NCBI RefSeq assembly: GCF_000018865.1
Contig: NC_010175.1
Location: 496,001-560,000 of the forward strand
Source of the DNA: Chloroflexus aurantiacus J-10-fl
GTDB taxonomy: Bacteria > Chloroflexota > Chloroflexia > Chloroflexales > Chloroflexaceae
Reading direction: 5' to 3'
Length of the DNA: 64,000 nucleotides
Shown: positions 50,745-58,859 of the stretch, one piece after another
Layout of the letters: every line of letters starts with the position of its first letter
Position numbering within the stretch: position 1 is the stretch's first letter
Made by a program: the position numbers and the translations under genes
Notes under the pieces: model-generated
The model's database searches: none
Seen by the model: only the letters and a program-made list of their open reading frames with translations
Told to the model about the DNA's origin: nothing

Positions 50745-50890
50745 AGAAACCGCTACGACCCGCGCCTGATTGTGAGCACGACTGGAGCGGCAGCGTGGCT
50801 GCCACACTCCAAACCGTGCGACACGTGCACGACGAGCGGGTAAGACAACCCATCCAGCACATGCTGGCACGGCTGGAGCGCGCACTGCCA
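50745..50890. repeat. Long dispersed repeat, copy 1
   Basis: Shares with 55900-56010 an ordered series of phrases: ACCCGCGCC.GAT.GTGAGCA, CCGCACTCCAAACC (here CCACACTCCAAACC), CGACACGTG, CGGGTAAG.CAACC, ATCCAGC. Includes the hairpin GGCAGCGTGGCTGCC, which is missing from the second copy. Confidence 0.75.
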
Positions 50891-51600
50891 CCGGGCCAGT
50901 CGCCCAAAACAGCACATGTGGCGATCATACTCACTGATAAGTGCGTGGTTAACACCATACAATAGTTGTGGGTAATGCATAGGCGACGGGAAGGGGTGCC
51001 TTCAGCCCCGAAGAGGCGTGCAGGTCGTGAGGGAGGGTTTCAGGAGTCGGCGGGAGCGGTTGCCTGCTCGCTTTAGCCAAGCTCCACCGTGACTTACACG
51101 CTTCAGGTAGGGCTTCAGCCCACAAGACCCGGCGGGACTGGTCTGGCAGCGGGGGCAGGTTGTCGTGCGGCAGGATGTTCGCGCTCCAGGGTATGCCAGC
51201 GCTTGCACACCATAATAGGGTAGAACTCTCGTTAAATGACACCTGAAGTAACAACACCGGTAACCGCATCCGGCTACCGGTGTCGTGTATTCGGCAACCC
51301 GCCGCCGAGGGATTATGAGGAAGGCGGAAGAGGGCTAGCGGGGAACAACAGAGGTAATGTACAGTTGTTTTTTGAGGTTCGCTACAGTTGCCCCCCCAAC
51401 GACGGGTGTTGCCTTCTCTACACACCTATAGCATACGACACAGAGTTACGCCAGACAATAGTTCTTTACTCCCCCCTTCTATGACCCATGTGGTTTGCAT
51501 ATACTGGTATTAACATATTCGCTCAAACCAGCACCGGCCAGTTCGCCGAATATGCTACAATCAAGGATAGTACAACCAGGGACTTACCGAAGCGTTGGCT

Positions 51601-53094
51601 ATGCCACCTAAACCACGAGGAACAACTCTGTTCGATGCCCAACGACAGCAGGCGCTGCAACAACAGGCGCCACTGGCTGCCCGTATGCGCCCGCGCACAC
51701 TCGAAGAGTTCGTTGGACAGCATCATCTTGTCGGTGAAGGCAAACTGCTCCGGCGAGCGATTGCGAATGATCAGCTCTTTTCGCTGATTCTGTGGGGGCC
51801 ACCCGGCAGCGGGAAGACGACGCTGGCGCAAATTATTGCGCACAGCACGAAAGCCCACTTCGAGCCGATAAGTGCAGTTAGTGCCGGAGTAAACGATTTG
51901 CGGCGAGTGGTGCAAGAGGCGCAAGACCGGCTCGGTATGTTCCAGCAGCGCACGGTAGTCTTTATCGACGAGATTCATCGCTTTAACAAGAGCCAGCAAG
52001 ACGCAATCTTGCCCTACGTCGAAGATGGCACCATCATTTTGATCGGGGCAACGACTGAAAATCCATCCTTCGAGGTCAATTCAGCGCTCCTCTCGCGGGC
52101 CAGGGTCTTCAAACTCGAAGCCCTTACCGATGAAGAGATCGGGGTTCTGATTGACCGGGCACTCACCGACCGGGAACGCGGTTTGGGGGATTTGAAAATT
52201 ATGCTGGCTCGTGATGCGCGTGACTACCTGGTCAATATGGCAAACGGTGATGCGCGGACGGCGCTGAATGCCCTCGAAGCAGCGGCGCGCTCGAAACCGC
52301 CGGCGATTGGCGAAACCCGGTTGATCACCGTCGATGATATTCGTGATGCGCTGCAAAGCCGGGCTGTGCGCTACGACAAGCACGGTGAACTGCATTACGA
52401 TGCAATTTCGGCGTTGCACAAGAGTGTCCGCGATAGCGATCCCGACGGCGCACTCTACTGGTTGGGGCGGATGCTCGATGGCGGTGAAGACCCTCTCTAT
52501 ATTGCGCGACGCCTGGTGCGGATCGCCGTCGAAGACATTGGGCTGGCCGATCCGCAGGCACTCCCGCAAACAATCGCTGCCCAACAAGCGGTTCACTTTC
52601 TCGGTCAACCGGAAGGTGAACTGGCGCTGGCGCAGGCCGTGGTTTATCTTTGTCTGGCACCGAAGAGTAATGCGCTCTACCGGGCTTATGGTGCGGTGCA
52701 ACGCGACGTTGCCGAGACGCGGAACGAACCGGTACCGCTCCATTTACGAAACGCGCCAACGCAGTTGATGAAACGGTTAGGCTACGGTAAGGGGTATGAA
52801 TACGCTCACGACCTGCCGGAGGGGCGTTCGGATCAGGAGCATCTCCCGCCCAATCTGGCCGGACGCATCTATTACGAGCCGACCGGGCGAGGGTTTGAAG
52901 CTGAGGCGCGTGAGCGATTGGCCTGGCGTGAAAAGCGACGCCTGCAAACGCCACCGACCCCACCACCAGTATCAGAGCCGGCACCCGGCGAAGAGTCGCA
53001 ATTACCACCCGACGAGCTGGCACCCGGTGAAGAGCCGCAACTGCCACCTGCTGCTTCTGCATCACGGCGGCGTGAAAAGCGGGGTAAGGTATAG
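51601..53094 (+). CDS. rarA: Replication-associated recombination protein A (MgsA/RarA AAA+ ATPase)
   Basis: 497 residues. AAA+ core: 'PLAARMRPRTLEEFVGQHHLVG', Walker A 'LWGPPGSGKTTLAQII', Walker B 'VVFIDEIHRFNKSQQDAILP', sensor 1 'IGATTENPSFEVNSALLSRARVF', then the tetramerisation part ('DAISALHKSVRDSDPDGALYWLGRML', 'GKGYEYAHDLPEG'). It acts at stalled replication forks. After the usual end near 'ERLAWREKRR' there is a Pro/Glu tail of about 45 residues with two similar units (PGEESQLPPDE and PGEEPQLPPA), unusual for the family. ATG at 51601; no good SD site. Confidence 0.94.
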   Translation: MPPKPRGTTLFDAQRQQALQQQAPLAARMRPRTLEEFVGQHHLVGEGKLLRRAIANDQLFSLILWGPPGSGKTTLAQIIAHSTKAHFEPISAVSAGVNDLRRVVQEAQDRLGMFQQRTVVFIDEIHRFNKSQQDAILPYVEDGTIILIGATTENPSFEVNSALLSRARVFKLEALTDEEIGVLIDRALTDRERGLGDLKIMLARDARDYLVNMANGDARTALNALEAAARSKPPAIGETRLITVDDIRDALQSRAVRYDKHGELHYDAISALHKSVRDSDPDGALYWLGRMLDGGEDPLYIARRLVRIAVEDIGLADPQALPQTIAAQQAVHFLGQPEGELALAQAVVYLCLAPKSNALYRAYGAVQRDVAETRNEPVPLHLRNAPTQLMKRLGYGKGYEYAHDLPEGRSDQEHLPPNLAGRIYYEPTGRGFEAEARERLAWREKRRLQTPPTPPPVSEPAPGEESQLPPDELAPGEEPQLPPAASASRRREKRGKV

Positions 53095-53170
53095 CACGTG
53101 AACGATGCATTGAAAAACGTAAAAACAAAGGACGCGCCAATGGCGGCGCACATCAGGCGAGGTGAGATGT

Positions 53171-54328
53171 ATGATTGAGCGGGCACAAGTGGTTATTATT
53201 GGTGCAGGTGTAATCGGCGCCAGTATTGCTTTTCATCTGGCCGAACGTGGCCTGCGCGACGTGATCATCCTGGAGCGTGAAGAGACCGAAATCAGCGGTA
53301 GTACGGCCCGCTCGGCGGCGGGAGTGCGCCATCAATTTTCATCGCGTACCAATGTGCTGTTGTCACGCTATAGCATCGAGCGTTTACGCCATTTCGAGGA
53401 AGAAGTTGGTGGTCACGCCGAATTACGTCAAGTTGGCTACCTGTTTTTGATCAACGACGAGCAGACCTGGGCGCAATACATGCGCAACGTGGCGATGCAG
53501 CGCGAGTTGGGGGTGCGGGTCGAGGTTTTAACCCCCGCTGAAGCAGCCCGCTTCATCCCGCAGATGCGGACTGACGATCTGATCGGTGCCACGTTTGGCC
53601 CCGATGACGGATACTGCGATCCTTACGGTATCGCCCTGGGTTATCTGCGTGCTGCGCAGCGCCACGGCGTGCGATTGTACCGGGGGAGACCGGTCACCGG
53701 CTTTCACATCCAGGGTGGTCGGGTGACGGCAGTTGAAACACCAGCCGGTACGGTGGGTTGTGAGTTCGTGATCAACTGCGCTGGACCGTGGGCCGGTGAA
53801 GTCGCCGCCCTGGCAGGTCTTGATCTGCCGGTACGACCATACCGACGGAATGTGTATATGACGACACCCTTCCCGGCGATCAGTGCCCCAATTCCACTGA
53901 CGATAGATGTAGGCAGCGGTTTCTATATGCGGCGCGAGGGGCAGAGCATTCTGATGGGGCGGTCAAACCCCAATGAGCCAAGCAGTACCAACACAAATGT
54001 GGACTGGGACTGGTTGGAGGCAGTGATCGAGGCCGGTATCCACCGCTTCCCCATTCTCGAAACAGCCGGGCTGGCCGAGCAGCAGTGCTGGGCCGGGTTG
54101 TACGAGATTACGCCTGATCATAACCCGATTCTCGGTCGTCACCCCGATCTGGCCGGTTACATTGATGCCAGTGGGTTTAGCGGTCACGGCATTATGCACG
54201 CACCGGCTACGGGCTTACTCATCGCTGAAGAGGTGATCGACGGTCGAGCACATACGATCAACATCGACGAATTGCGGATCGACCGATTCCGCAGTGGTCA
54301 TCTGGCATCCGAATTTAATGTGATTTAG
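53171..54328 (+). CDS. FAD-dependent oxidoreductase (DAO/sarcosine oxidase beta type)
   Basis: 385 residues. N-terminal dinucleotide fold 'VVIIGAGVIGASIAFHLAERG', 'GSTARSAAGVRHQFSS' near the flavin, 'VTAVETPAGTVGCEFVINCAGPWAGEVAALAGL', and the C-terminal FAD motif 'PILGRHPDLAGYIDASGFSGHGIMHAPATGLLIAEEVI'. This is the DAO superfamily, which oxidises amines such as sarcosine, glycine or D-amino acids; the substrate cannot be told. ATG at 53171 with AGGTGAG upstream. It follows rarA after 76 bp and precedes a small gene by 14 bp, with which it likely forms an operon. Confidence 0.85.
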   Translation: MIERAQVVIIGAGVIGASIAFHLAERGLRDVIILEREETEISGSTARSAAGVRHQFSSRTNVLLSRYSIERLRHFEEEVGGHAELRQVGYLFLINDEQTWAQYMRNVAMQRELGVRVEVLTPAEAARFIPQMRTDDLIGATFGPDDGYCDPYGIALGYLRAAQRHGVRLYRGRPVTGFHIQGGRVTAVETPAGTVGCEFVINCAGPWAGEVAALAGLDLPVRPYRRNVYMTTPFPAISAPIPLTIDVGSGFYMRREGQSILMGRSNPNEPSSTNTNVDWDWLEAVIEAGIHRFPILETAGLAEQQCWAGLYEITPDHNPILGRHPDLAGYIDASGFSGHGIMHAPATGLLIAEEVIDGRAHTINIDELRIDRFRSGHLASEFNVI

Positions 54329-54342
54329 CGAGGTGATTTCCA

Positions 54343-54588
54343 ATGACACTCGATGAAGCAATTGCCGAGATCAAGCGCCGGATTGCCGAGGTTAGTCCCA
54401 GCGCAGTCACGCGCGTCACCCGGGTTTCAGCAGAAGAGGCCAGCATCCGCGCTTACGCCCCTGCTGCCGATGAGCAAGCGATTAAGAATGCAACCAACGA
54501 GTTCACGCTATCGCTCTTGACGAATGAAGGGCTTGAGGTGCAGGTGCTGGTGTACGATATTACGACTTCTTTGCCACCAGAAGAGTAG
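54343..54588 (+). CDS. Small protein of unknown function
   Basis: 81 residues: 'LDEAIAEIKRRIAEVSPSAVTRVTRVSAEEASIRAYAPAADEQAIKNATNEFTLSLLTNEGLEVQVLVYDITTSLPPEE'-type alpha/beta content with no Cys, signal or membrane segment. GAGGTGATTTCC precedes the ATG. It follows the FAD oxidoreductase by 14 bp, so a shared transcript is likely. I do not recognise the family. Confidence 0.65.
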   Translation: MTLDEAIAEIKRRIAEVSPSAVTRVTRVSAEEASIRAYAPAADEQAIKNATNEFTLSLLTNEGLEVQVLVYDITTSLPPEE

Positions 54589-54622
54589 AACCCACGTACA
54601 AACAGACACTAGAGGAACAGGG

Positions 54623-54646
54623 AGGGGTGACACATATGTCGCCCCT
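54623..54646. repeat. Palindromic GGGGCG element, copy 6
   Basis: AGGGGTGACACA and TATGTCGCCCCT: arms pair with one G-T wobble. Located right after the 54343-54588 gene. Confidence 0.65.
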
Positions 54647-54784
54647 TCGTTATTGCTACAGACCATACCAGATGGTCGGGTGTGTCATTGCCCGGTGCTG
54701 CCTGTGAGCGCCTGGCTTTCTGGCACCGGCGAGGATAACGTCCGCGCACCGTAAAGGTTGTGAGGTCGGGCAGCGCGGCAGCAG

Positions 54785-54960
54785 GGCTGCTGTACGCCAT
54801 ACGAACGGTGATACATTGGCTAACGCTACCGGTGAGGGTGCGGCAGTGAGGTCAGGCGTGCGGCAGTATGGCTGCTGTACGCCATACGAACGGTGATGCA
54901 TTGGCTAACGCTACCGGTGAGGGTGCGGCAGCGAGTTCAGGCGTGCGGCAGCAGAGCAGT
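54785..54960. repeat. 85-bp direct tandem repeat, about two copies
   Basis: GGCTGCTGTACGCCATACGA recurs at 54785 and 54870, and the 85-bp interval is almost identical, followed by a partial third copy (GTGCGGCAGCAGAGCAG). The phrase GCGGCAG.A.GGCTGC links it to the long dispersed repeat family. Confidence 0.75.
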
Positions 54961-55031
54961 CGCACGCCAGGTTGACGGCATTCTGCCGCTAAACCGCGAA
55001 GGCATCCTGACGGAGATGCTCGAATGCGGTG

Positions 55032-55799
55032 CTACGCATAGCGTTCGCCCTCCATCAAAACGGCCTGCAACTGGCGTTTCAATCGCGCAAACGCTTGATC
55101 TGTCACCAACGCATACGAGCGTGGTCGGGGGAGTTCGACCCGGACTTCGAGGGCAATCCGGGCTGGCCGGGGCGTGAGCACATAGATGCGATCTGCCAGA
55201 ATGATCGCTTCATCAATGTCATGCGTCACCAGAAGCACGGTACGGTCGAGGCGATCCCACAATGACAGTAACCACTGCTGTAATTGAGCACGGGTAAGCG
55301 CATCGAGAGCACCAAATGGCTCATCGAGGAGCATGACTGGCCGATGCCAGAGCACTGTACGCAGAAATGCCGCCCGTTGCCGCATGCCACCAGACAACAT
55401 TGCCGGTCGGGCATCGCCCCACCCTTGTAAGCCGAAATCGGCCAGGAGCGCCCGCGCTTCCCGGCGTGCGGCTGCAACATCGCCGCCCTGCACGACGGTC
55501 GCCAGGACCGCATTCTCTACCACCGACAGCCAGGGTAGCAGGGCATCGCGCTGTGGCATGTAGGCAACCTGACCACGGCAACCGGTAACATCATTCCCAT
55601 CAATCACCACTGCCCCGGCATCAGGGGTTTCCAGTCCCGCGATGATGTTGAAGAGGGTCGTTTTGCCGCTGCCGCTTGGCCCAATTACCGCCACAAATTC
55701 TCCTGCCGCAACCTGCATATTCAGGCCATCCAGCACGACGACCGGGCCGGTAGGGGTTGTAAACGTTTTGCGGATCGCCCGTATCTCAAGCGTTGCCAT
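55032..55799 (-). CDS. thiZ: ABC transporter ATPase, thiamine/precursor uptake
   Basis: 255 residues of the nitrate/sulfonate/taurine (NitT/TauT) ATPase type: Walker A 'VIGPSGSGKTTLFNIIAGL', Q-loop 'VAYMPQRDALLPWLSVVENAVL', signature 'MLSGGMRQRAAFLRTVL', Walker B 'VMLLDEPFGALDALTRAQL' and the H-loop 'VTHDIDEAIILADRIYVL'. The ATG at 55799 has AGGT upstream; an in-frame ATG at 55829 is possible. The 372-bp gap to the binding-protein gene holds a dispersed repeat, but the strand, order and family match a ThiXYZ system, so it is most likely the last gene of that operon. Confidence 0.85.
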   Translation of the reverse strand: MATLEIRAIRKTFTTPTGPVVVLDGLNMQVAAGEFVAVIGPSGSGKTTLFNIIAGLETPDAGAVVIDGNDVTGCRGQVAYMPQRDALLPWLSVVENAVLATVVQGGDVAAARREARALLADFGLQGWGDARPAMLSGGMRQRAAFLRTVLWHRPVMLLDEPFGALDALTRAQLQQWLLSLWDRLDRTVLLVTHDIDEAIILADRIYVLTPRPARIALEVRVELPRPRSYALVTDQAFARLKRQLQAVLMEGERYA

Positions 55800-56171
55800 A
55801 TGTGTACCTGGTGCCGGTATGACCGGCATATGCTGTCTGATACAATGAGCCAGATAATCGTGACAAGAACGTATGTCGTCCCCGCGACCAACAGAGTAAT
55901 CAGCGTGACCCGCGCCGGATCGTGAGCATGGCTACCGCACTCCAAACCCCACGACACGTGGATAACGAACGGGTAAGGCAACCAATCCAGCGCGTGATGG
56001 CAGCATACTGGGAGCAGGGTATACTGTCTCTGGTGATTGACAAACCATTCATAAGCCTATGCGATGGTCGGGTAGCACGACAGCCCAGCTCTTGTAAAAA
56101 ATGTCACACCTGGACAGAGGGCAGTGGTGCGGAAGCTCTACTACCGCACCACATACCACCTCGTCACCTAA
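55800..56171. other. Gap between thiY and thiZ filled by a dispersed repeat
   Basis: Positions about 55900-56010 are the second long copy of the repeat at 50745-50890. No gene, terminator or clear promoter on the minus strand is visible. Confidence 0.55.
55900..56010. repeat. Long dispersed repeat, copy 2
   Basis: Aligns with 50750-50880 through GTGAGCA, CCGCACTCCAAACC, CGACACGTG, CGGGTAAGGCAACC and ATCCAGC, with a deletion where copy 1 has its hairpin. Confidence 0.75.
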
Positions 56172-57161
56172 CTAGGGCAGAAACTCATTGGTAAACGCCT
56201 TTTCCGGTTCGATCATGCGGGCAATCAGGTTACGCTCGGCCATCCATTGGGCATACGCTCGCCAGACTTCGAGCTTCTGTTCACCCCAGCGGGGAGCATC
56301 GGCCTGATACTGGGTAGCCAGATATTGCTGACTGCGGCGCACCAGTTCGGCATCAAGCTCAGGCGCGGCCTGCAACAGAATCTCGGCTGCTTCGGCGGGT
56401 CGATCAATGGCAAAGCGATAACCGGCACTCGTCGCAGCCAGGAAGCGACGCACCAGATCGGGTTGTTCGGCAATCATCTTTTCGCTGGTGATGATCACCG
56501 GGGTGTAGTAGTCGGGGATGCACTGCACGTCGTTCATCATCACAATGTTGAGCGGTACGCCGCGCACCTCGGCTTCGATGCCGGTCCAGCCCTTGAAAAT
56601 CCAGACAAAATCGACTTCATCGCGTTCGGTTGCGACAAAAAAGTCGGAGCTACCGATGTCTACGAATTGCACCTGATCAAACTGATCGCCCACACCTGCG
56701 CATTCGAGCAGACCGCGAATCACTGCCTCTTCAATTGGCGAGCCGAATGCACCATATTTTTTGCCGATAAAATCGCGAGGACTGGTGATGCCCTCTTCCA
56801 CCCGGCTGGCGAATCCGCTGGTGTTGTGCTGAATGATCGCGGCAATCGAGACAATCGGCACTCCTTCTACCCGCGCCTGGGTGACGCCTTCCTGATACGA
56901 GATGCCAAAATCGAGGCGACCGGCGGCCACAAGCTGCTCGACTGTACCACCCTCTTGCGCACCGAGAATCTCGACCTGCAACCCCTGATCCCTGTAATAA
57001 CCTTGCGCCTGCGCCACGTACAGGCCGGTATGGTTCGTGTTCGGCGTCCAGTCCAAACCAACCCGCACAGTGGTCAACGGCGGCTCAGAAACTGCCGGTG
57101 TCGTCGCCGCACCACAGGCCGTCAGGATGACGATCAAACCTAAGAGTAACCATCTGCGCAT
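56172..57161 (-). CDS. thiY: Thiamine/pyrimidine-precursor-binding lipoprotein (NMT1/THI5-like)
   Basis: 329 residues. Lipoprotein signal: 'RRWLLLGLIVILTACGAA' with the lipobox LTAC. The mature part has the NMT1/THI5 fold: 'VRVGLDWTPNTNHTGLYVAQAQGYY', 'VEILGAQEGGTVEQLVAAGRLDFGISYQEGV', 'IIQHNTSGFASR', 'PRDFIGKKYGAFGSPIEEAVI'. Such proteins deliver the thiamine pyrimidine moiety or thiamine to a ThiXZ transporter. AAAGGAG precedes the ATG at 57161, which overlaps the permease TGA by one base (TGATG). The TPP riboswitch upstream of the operon supports the substrate class; whether it is HMP, FAMP or thiamine is open. Confidence 0.9.
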   Translation of the reverse strand: MRRWLLLGLIVILTACGAATTPAVSEPPLTTVRVGLDWTPNTNHTGLYVAQAQGYYRDQGLQVEILGAQEGGTVEQLVAAGRLDFGISYQEGVTQARVEGVPIVSIAAIIQHNTSGFASRVEEGITSPRDFIGKKYGAFGSPIEEAVIRGLLECAGVGDQFDQVQFVDIGSSDFFVATERDEVDFVWIFKGWTGIEAEVRGVPLNIVMMNDVQCIPDYYTPVIITSEKMIAEQPDLVRRFLAATSAGYRFAIDRPAEAAEILLQAAPELDAELVRRSQQYLATQYQADAPRWGEQKLEVWRAYAQWMAERNLIARMIEPEKAFTNEFLP

Positions 57162-57979
57162 CAACGTTCTCCTTTCCAGAAGACAATCCAACGTTCGAGG
57201 AGACTAACCAGCGTAAACAGGGCAATTGTGAGCAGTGACGTGACCAGCGCAGCCACGAAGACCTGATCGGTACGAAACGCACGCAGTGAGCGAGCGATGT
57301 AGACCCCCAATCCGGCACTGGCGCCGATCCATTCGGCGAGGACTGCCCCGATCACGCTGTAGGTAATGGAGACTTTGATCCCGGTGAAGATGGCCGGTAG
57401 CGCAGCCCGTAATCGCAAGAGGCGGAGTAGTTGCCAGTAGCTGGCTCCCATCGCCTCTAGCAGGCGGCGCTGATCACGGTCGGCACTTTGCAGGCCATCA
57501 ATCGTATTGACCACAATCGGAAAGAAGGTAATCAGCGCTACGACCAGCACTTTCGGCAATAGTCCAAAGCCGAAGCCGACCACCAGCAGCGGCGCAATCG
57601 CGACAATCGGTACCGTCTGCGAGGTGACGAGCAGCGGATAGATCGCTCGCCGCAGGACGGGCGAGGCGTCGAGGGCAATCCCCAGGCTAAAGCCGGCAAC
57701 CAGTGCCAGCGCGAAGCCAGGGATGGTCACCGTCAACGTCGCCAGCGTGTGACCGGCCAGCACCGGCAGACTGGCGAACAACGTGCGGACGATCCGCGAG
57801 GGTGGCGGCAGCAGCCAGTCGGGGATCGCGAAAAACCAGACCAGTCCCTCCCACAGAAGCAGCAGGCTGATGACGAGCAATGTCGGCGGGCCATACTCGA
57901 ACAGACCGGCCCGCCACGAAGGACGCACTGCTACCGTGACCGGCGTCGCAGGCATCGATTGCGAGACATCGTCACTCAT
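57161..57979 (-). CDS. thiX: ABC transporter permease, thiamine/precursor uptake
   Basis: 272 residues with about six membrane helices and the binding-protein-dependent permease loop 'EAMGASYWQLLRLLRLRAALPAIFTGIKVSITYSVIGAVLAEWIG' (EAA motif contacting the ATPase). 'LLLLWEGLVWFFAIPDWLLPPPSRIVRTL' at the start is typical of NitT/TauT/ThiX permeases. ATG at 57979 overlaps the 3' end of the upstream MTH1187 gene by 8 bp; a second ATG at 58012 would extend the overlap. Its stop is shared with the thiY start (TGATG). Confidence 0.9.
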   Translation of the reverse strand: MSDDVSQSMPATPVTVAVRPSWRAGLFEYGPPTLLVISLLLLWEGLVWFFAIPDWLLPPPSRIVRTLFASLPVLAGHTLATLTVTIPGFALALVAGFSLGIALDASPVLRRAIYPLLVTSQTVPIVAIAPLLVVGFGFGLLPKVLVVALITFFPIVVNTIDGLQSADRDQRRLLEAMGASYWQLLRLLRLRAALPAIFTGIKVSITYSVIGAVLAEWIGASAGLGVYIARSLRAFRTDQVFVAALVTSLLTIALFTLVSLLERWIVFWKGER

Positions 57980-58265
57980 ACTTAGCCAGCTTTTCGGCGA
58001 TTGATGATCCATTGGGGTCGTAATCCACCTTGATGAGGGTAAAGACGCGACTGGCGCCGGCTGCCAGCACCGCCTCTTGCGCCTGTTTGATCACCGCCAT
58101 AATTGCATCGTAATCGCCTTCAATCGTCGTTTCCATCGGGCAGACACGGTAGGTCAGACCGCTGGCGGCAACGACCGCAATCGCGGCATCCACGGCAGCA
58201 TACGTCGTCGCCTTATCAGGTAATCCGCCGGGCAACACTTCAAAACTTACCGTTACCGACGCCAT
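57972..58265 (-). CDS. Thiamine-binding MTH1187/YkoF-family protein
   Basis: 97 residues, the usual length of the MTH1187 (DUF77) family: 'VTVSFEVLPGGLPDKATTYAAVDAAIAVVAASGLTYRVCPMETTIEGDYDAIMAVIKQAQEAVLAAGASRVFTLIKVDYD'. Family members bind thiamine or its hydroxymethylpyrimidine part in the cytosol and are co-regulated with thiamine transporters. ATG at 58265 with AAAGGAG upstream. First gene after the TPP riboswitch. Confidence 0.9.
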   Translation of the reverse strand: MASVTVSFEVLPGGLPDKATTYAAVDAAIAVVAASGLTYRVCPMETTIEGDYDAIMAVIKQAQEAVLAAGASRVFTLIKVDYDPNGSSIAEKLAKYE

Positions 58266-58312
58266 CGCTGAACTCCTTTCCCATCTCACAACCAACCAAA
58301 CCACGTACAAAC

Positions 58313-58345
58313 AAAAACCGCCATTCCAGCGCTGAGGAATGACGG
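58313..58345 (-). terminator. Expression-platform terminator of the TPP riboswitch
   Basis: On the minus strand CCGTCATTCC (58336-58345) and GGAATGGCGG (58318-58327) form a 10-bp stem with one G-T pair and an 8-base loop, followed by TTTTTG (58313-58317). It lies between the aptamer and the first gene. Confidence 0.88.
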
Positions 58346-58360
58346 GGTATCATCAATACG

Positions 58361-58455
58361 CCTTCCCTCCGCTGGCATAACCCAGATCAGGTTCAAAGGG
58401 TCAGCGGCATCAATCGGGCCGCACTCTCAGCCGGGCTTACCCGGCTCCCCTGGCA
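58361..58455 (-). promoter_or_regulatory. TPP riboswitch (THI element)
   Basis: The minus strand reads CAGGGGAGCC..GGCTGAGAGTGC..GACCC..TGAACCTGATCTGGGTTATGCCAGCG..GGGAAGG, the conserved thi-box aptamer with its CTGAGA and GAACCTGATC..GGTTA..CCAGCG..GGGAA blocks. It should bind thiamine pyrophosphate and favour the terminator at 58313-58345. Confidence 0.97.
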
Positions 58456-58485
58456 GCGCGTATGCGCTTTTGCAGTTTGAGAGGA

Positions 58486-58514
58486 ATGATAGAAGGAAGT
58501 GGTACGGATGTCAA
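58486..58514 (-). promoter_or_regulatory. Promoter of the thiamine-uptake operon
   Basis: On the minus strand TTGACA (58509-58514), 17 bp, TATCAT (58486-58491), just upstream of the riboswitch. Confidence 0.8.
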
Positions 58515-58625
58515 GCGGAGGAAATAGGGGATAGAAGATAGAAGATAGAAGATAGGAGATAGGGTAGAGGAGAGAGGAAATAGGAGAGAGGAGGTGGGAG
58601 GTAGGGGAGAGGGGTTATGAGTTGG
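58515..58625. repeat. Purine-only tract with GATAGAA repeats
   Basis: About 110 bases almost entirely of A and G (with T only inside the repeated unit) on the plus strand, including three copies of GATAGAA in tandem at about 58531-58551 and repeated GAGAGG. It lies between the thiamine promoter and the tRNA. Confidence 0.7.
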
Positions 58626-58745
58626 TGATAGGCTGGGATTGTGTTGCGGCCCGGTATGCACGAACGGTAGCAGCCAGCGCCCGGCTGGCGCGGTGCTGCG
58701 GGGGTAGAGAGTAAAAAAACAGGCGACCGCACTATCGGTCGCCTT

Positions 58746-58820
58746 TGGTGGGCCGCCTCGGATTCGAACCGAGAACCTGTCGGTTATGAGCCGATTGCTC
58801 TGCCGTTGAGCTAGCGGCCC
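58746..58820 (-). tRNA. tRNA with CAU anticodon (Met; Ile-CAU possible)
   Basis: Acceptor arms GGGCCGC (from 58820) and GCGGCCC, D arm GCTC...GAGC, anticodon loop CTCATAA with anticodon CAT, T arm CTCGG TTCGAATC CCGAG, and an encoded CCA at 58746-58748. The anticodon stem has an A-C mismatch at its first pair. The acceptor stem starts with a normal pair, so it is not the initiator. Elongator Met is most likely; a lysidine-modified tRNA-Ile cannot be ruled out. Confidence 0.93.
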
Positions 58821-58829
58821 GTCAGCCCT

Positions 58830-58859
58830 ATTATAGCCAGAGATCGGCCCTGTCGTCAA
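58830..58859 (-). promoter_or_regulatory. Promoter of the tRNA gene
   Basis: TTGACG (58854-58859), 18 bp, TATAAT (58830-58835) on the minus strand, 10 bp before the tRNA. The -35 box contains the stop codon of the methyltransferase gene. Confidence 0.75.

Larger units (their letters stand above)
50399..51600. other. Long intergenic region with several repeats, no gene
   Basis: Contains palindrome copy 5 (50513-50534) and the long dispersed repeat at 50735-50890, plus GC-rich degenerate sequence at 51000-51210 with the hairpin GGGCTTCAGCCC. An open frame at 51236-51484 has no SD site and a composition unlike the neighbouring genes; I do not accept it. Confidence 0.5.
54589..55031. other. Convergent intergenic region with repeats
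   Basis: Holds palindrome copy 6 (54623-54646) and the 85-bp tandem repeat at 54785-54960. No gene seen. Confidence 0.5.

Noticed and set aside
51236-51484. Small open frame before rarA
   Set aside because: No SD site, composition unlike neighbouring genes, and part of a repeat-rich intergenic region.
54785-54960. Insertion-sequence ends
   Set aside because: The 85-bp repeats are direct, not inverted, and enclose no transposase.
58437-58859. Open frame of 140 codons on the minus strand
   Set aside because: It overlaps the tRNA, the purine tract and the riboswitch region, and its protein is low-complexity.
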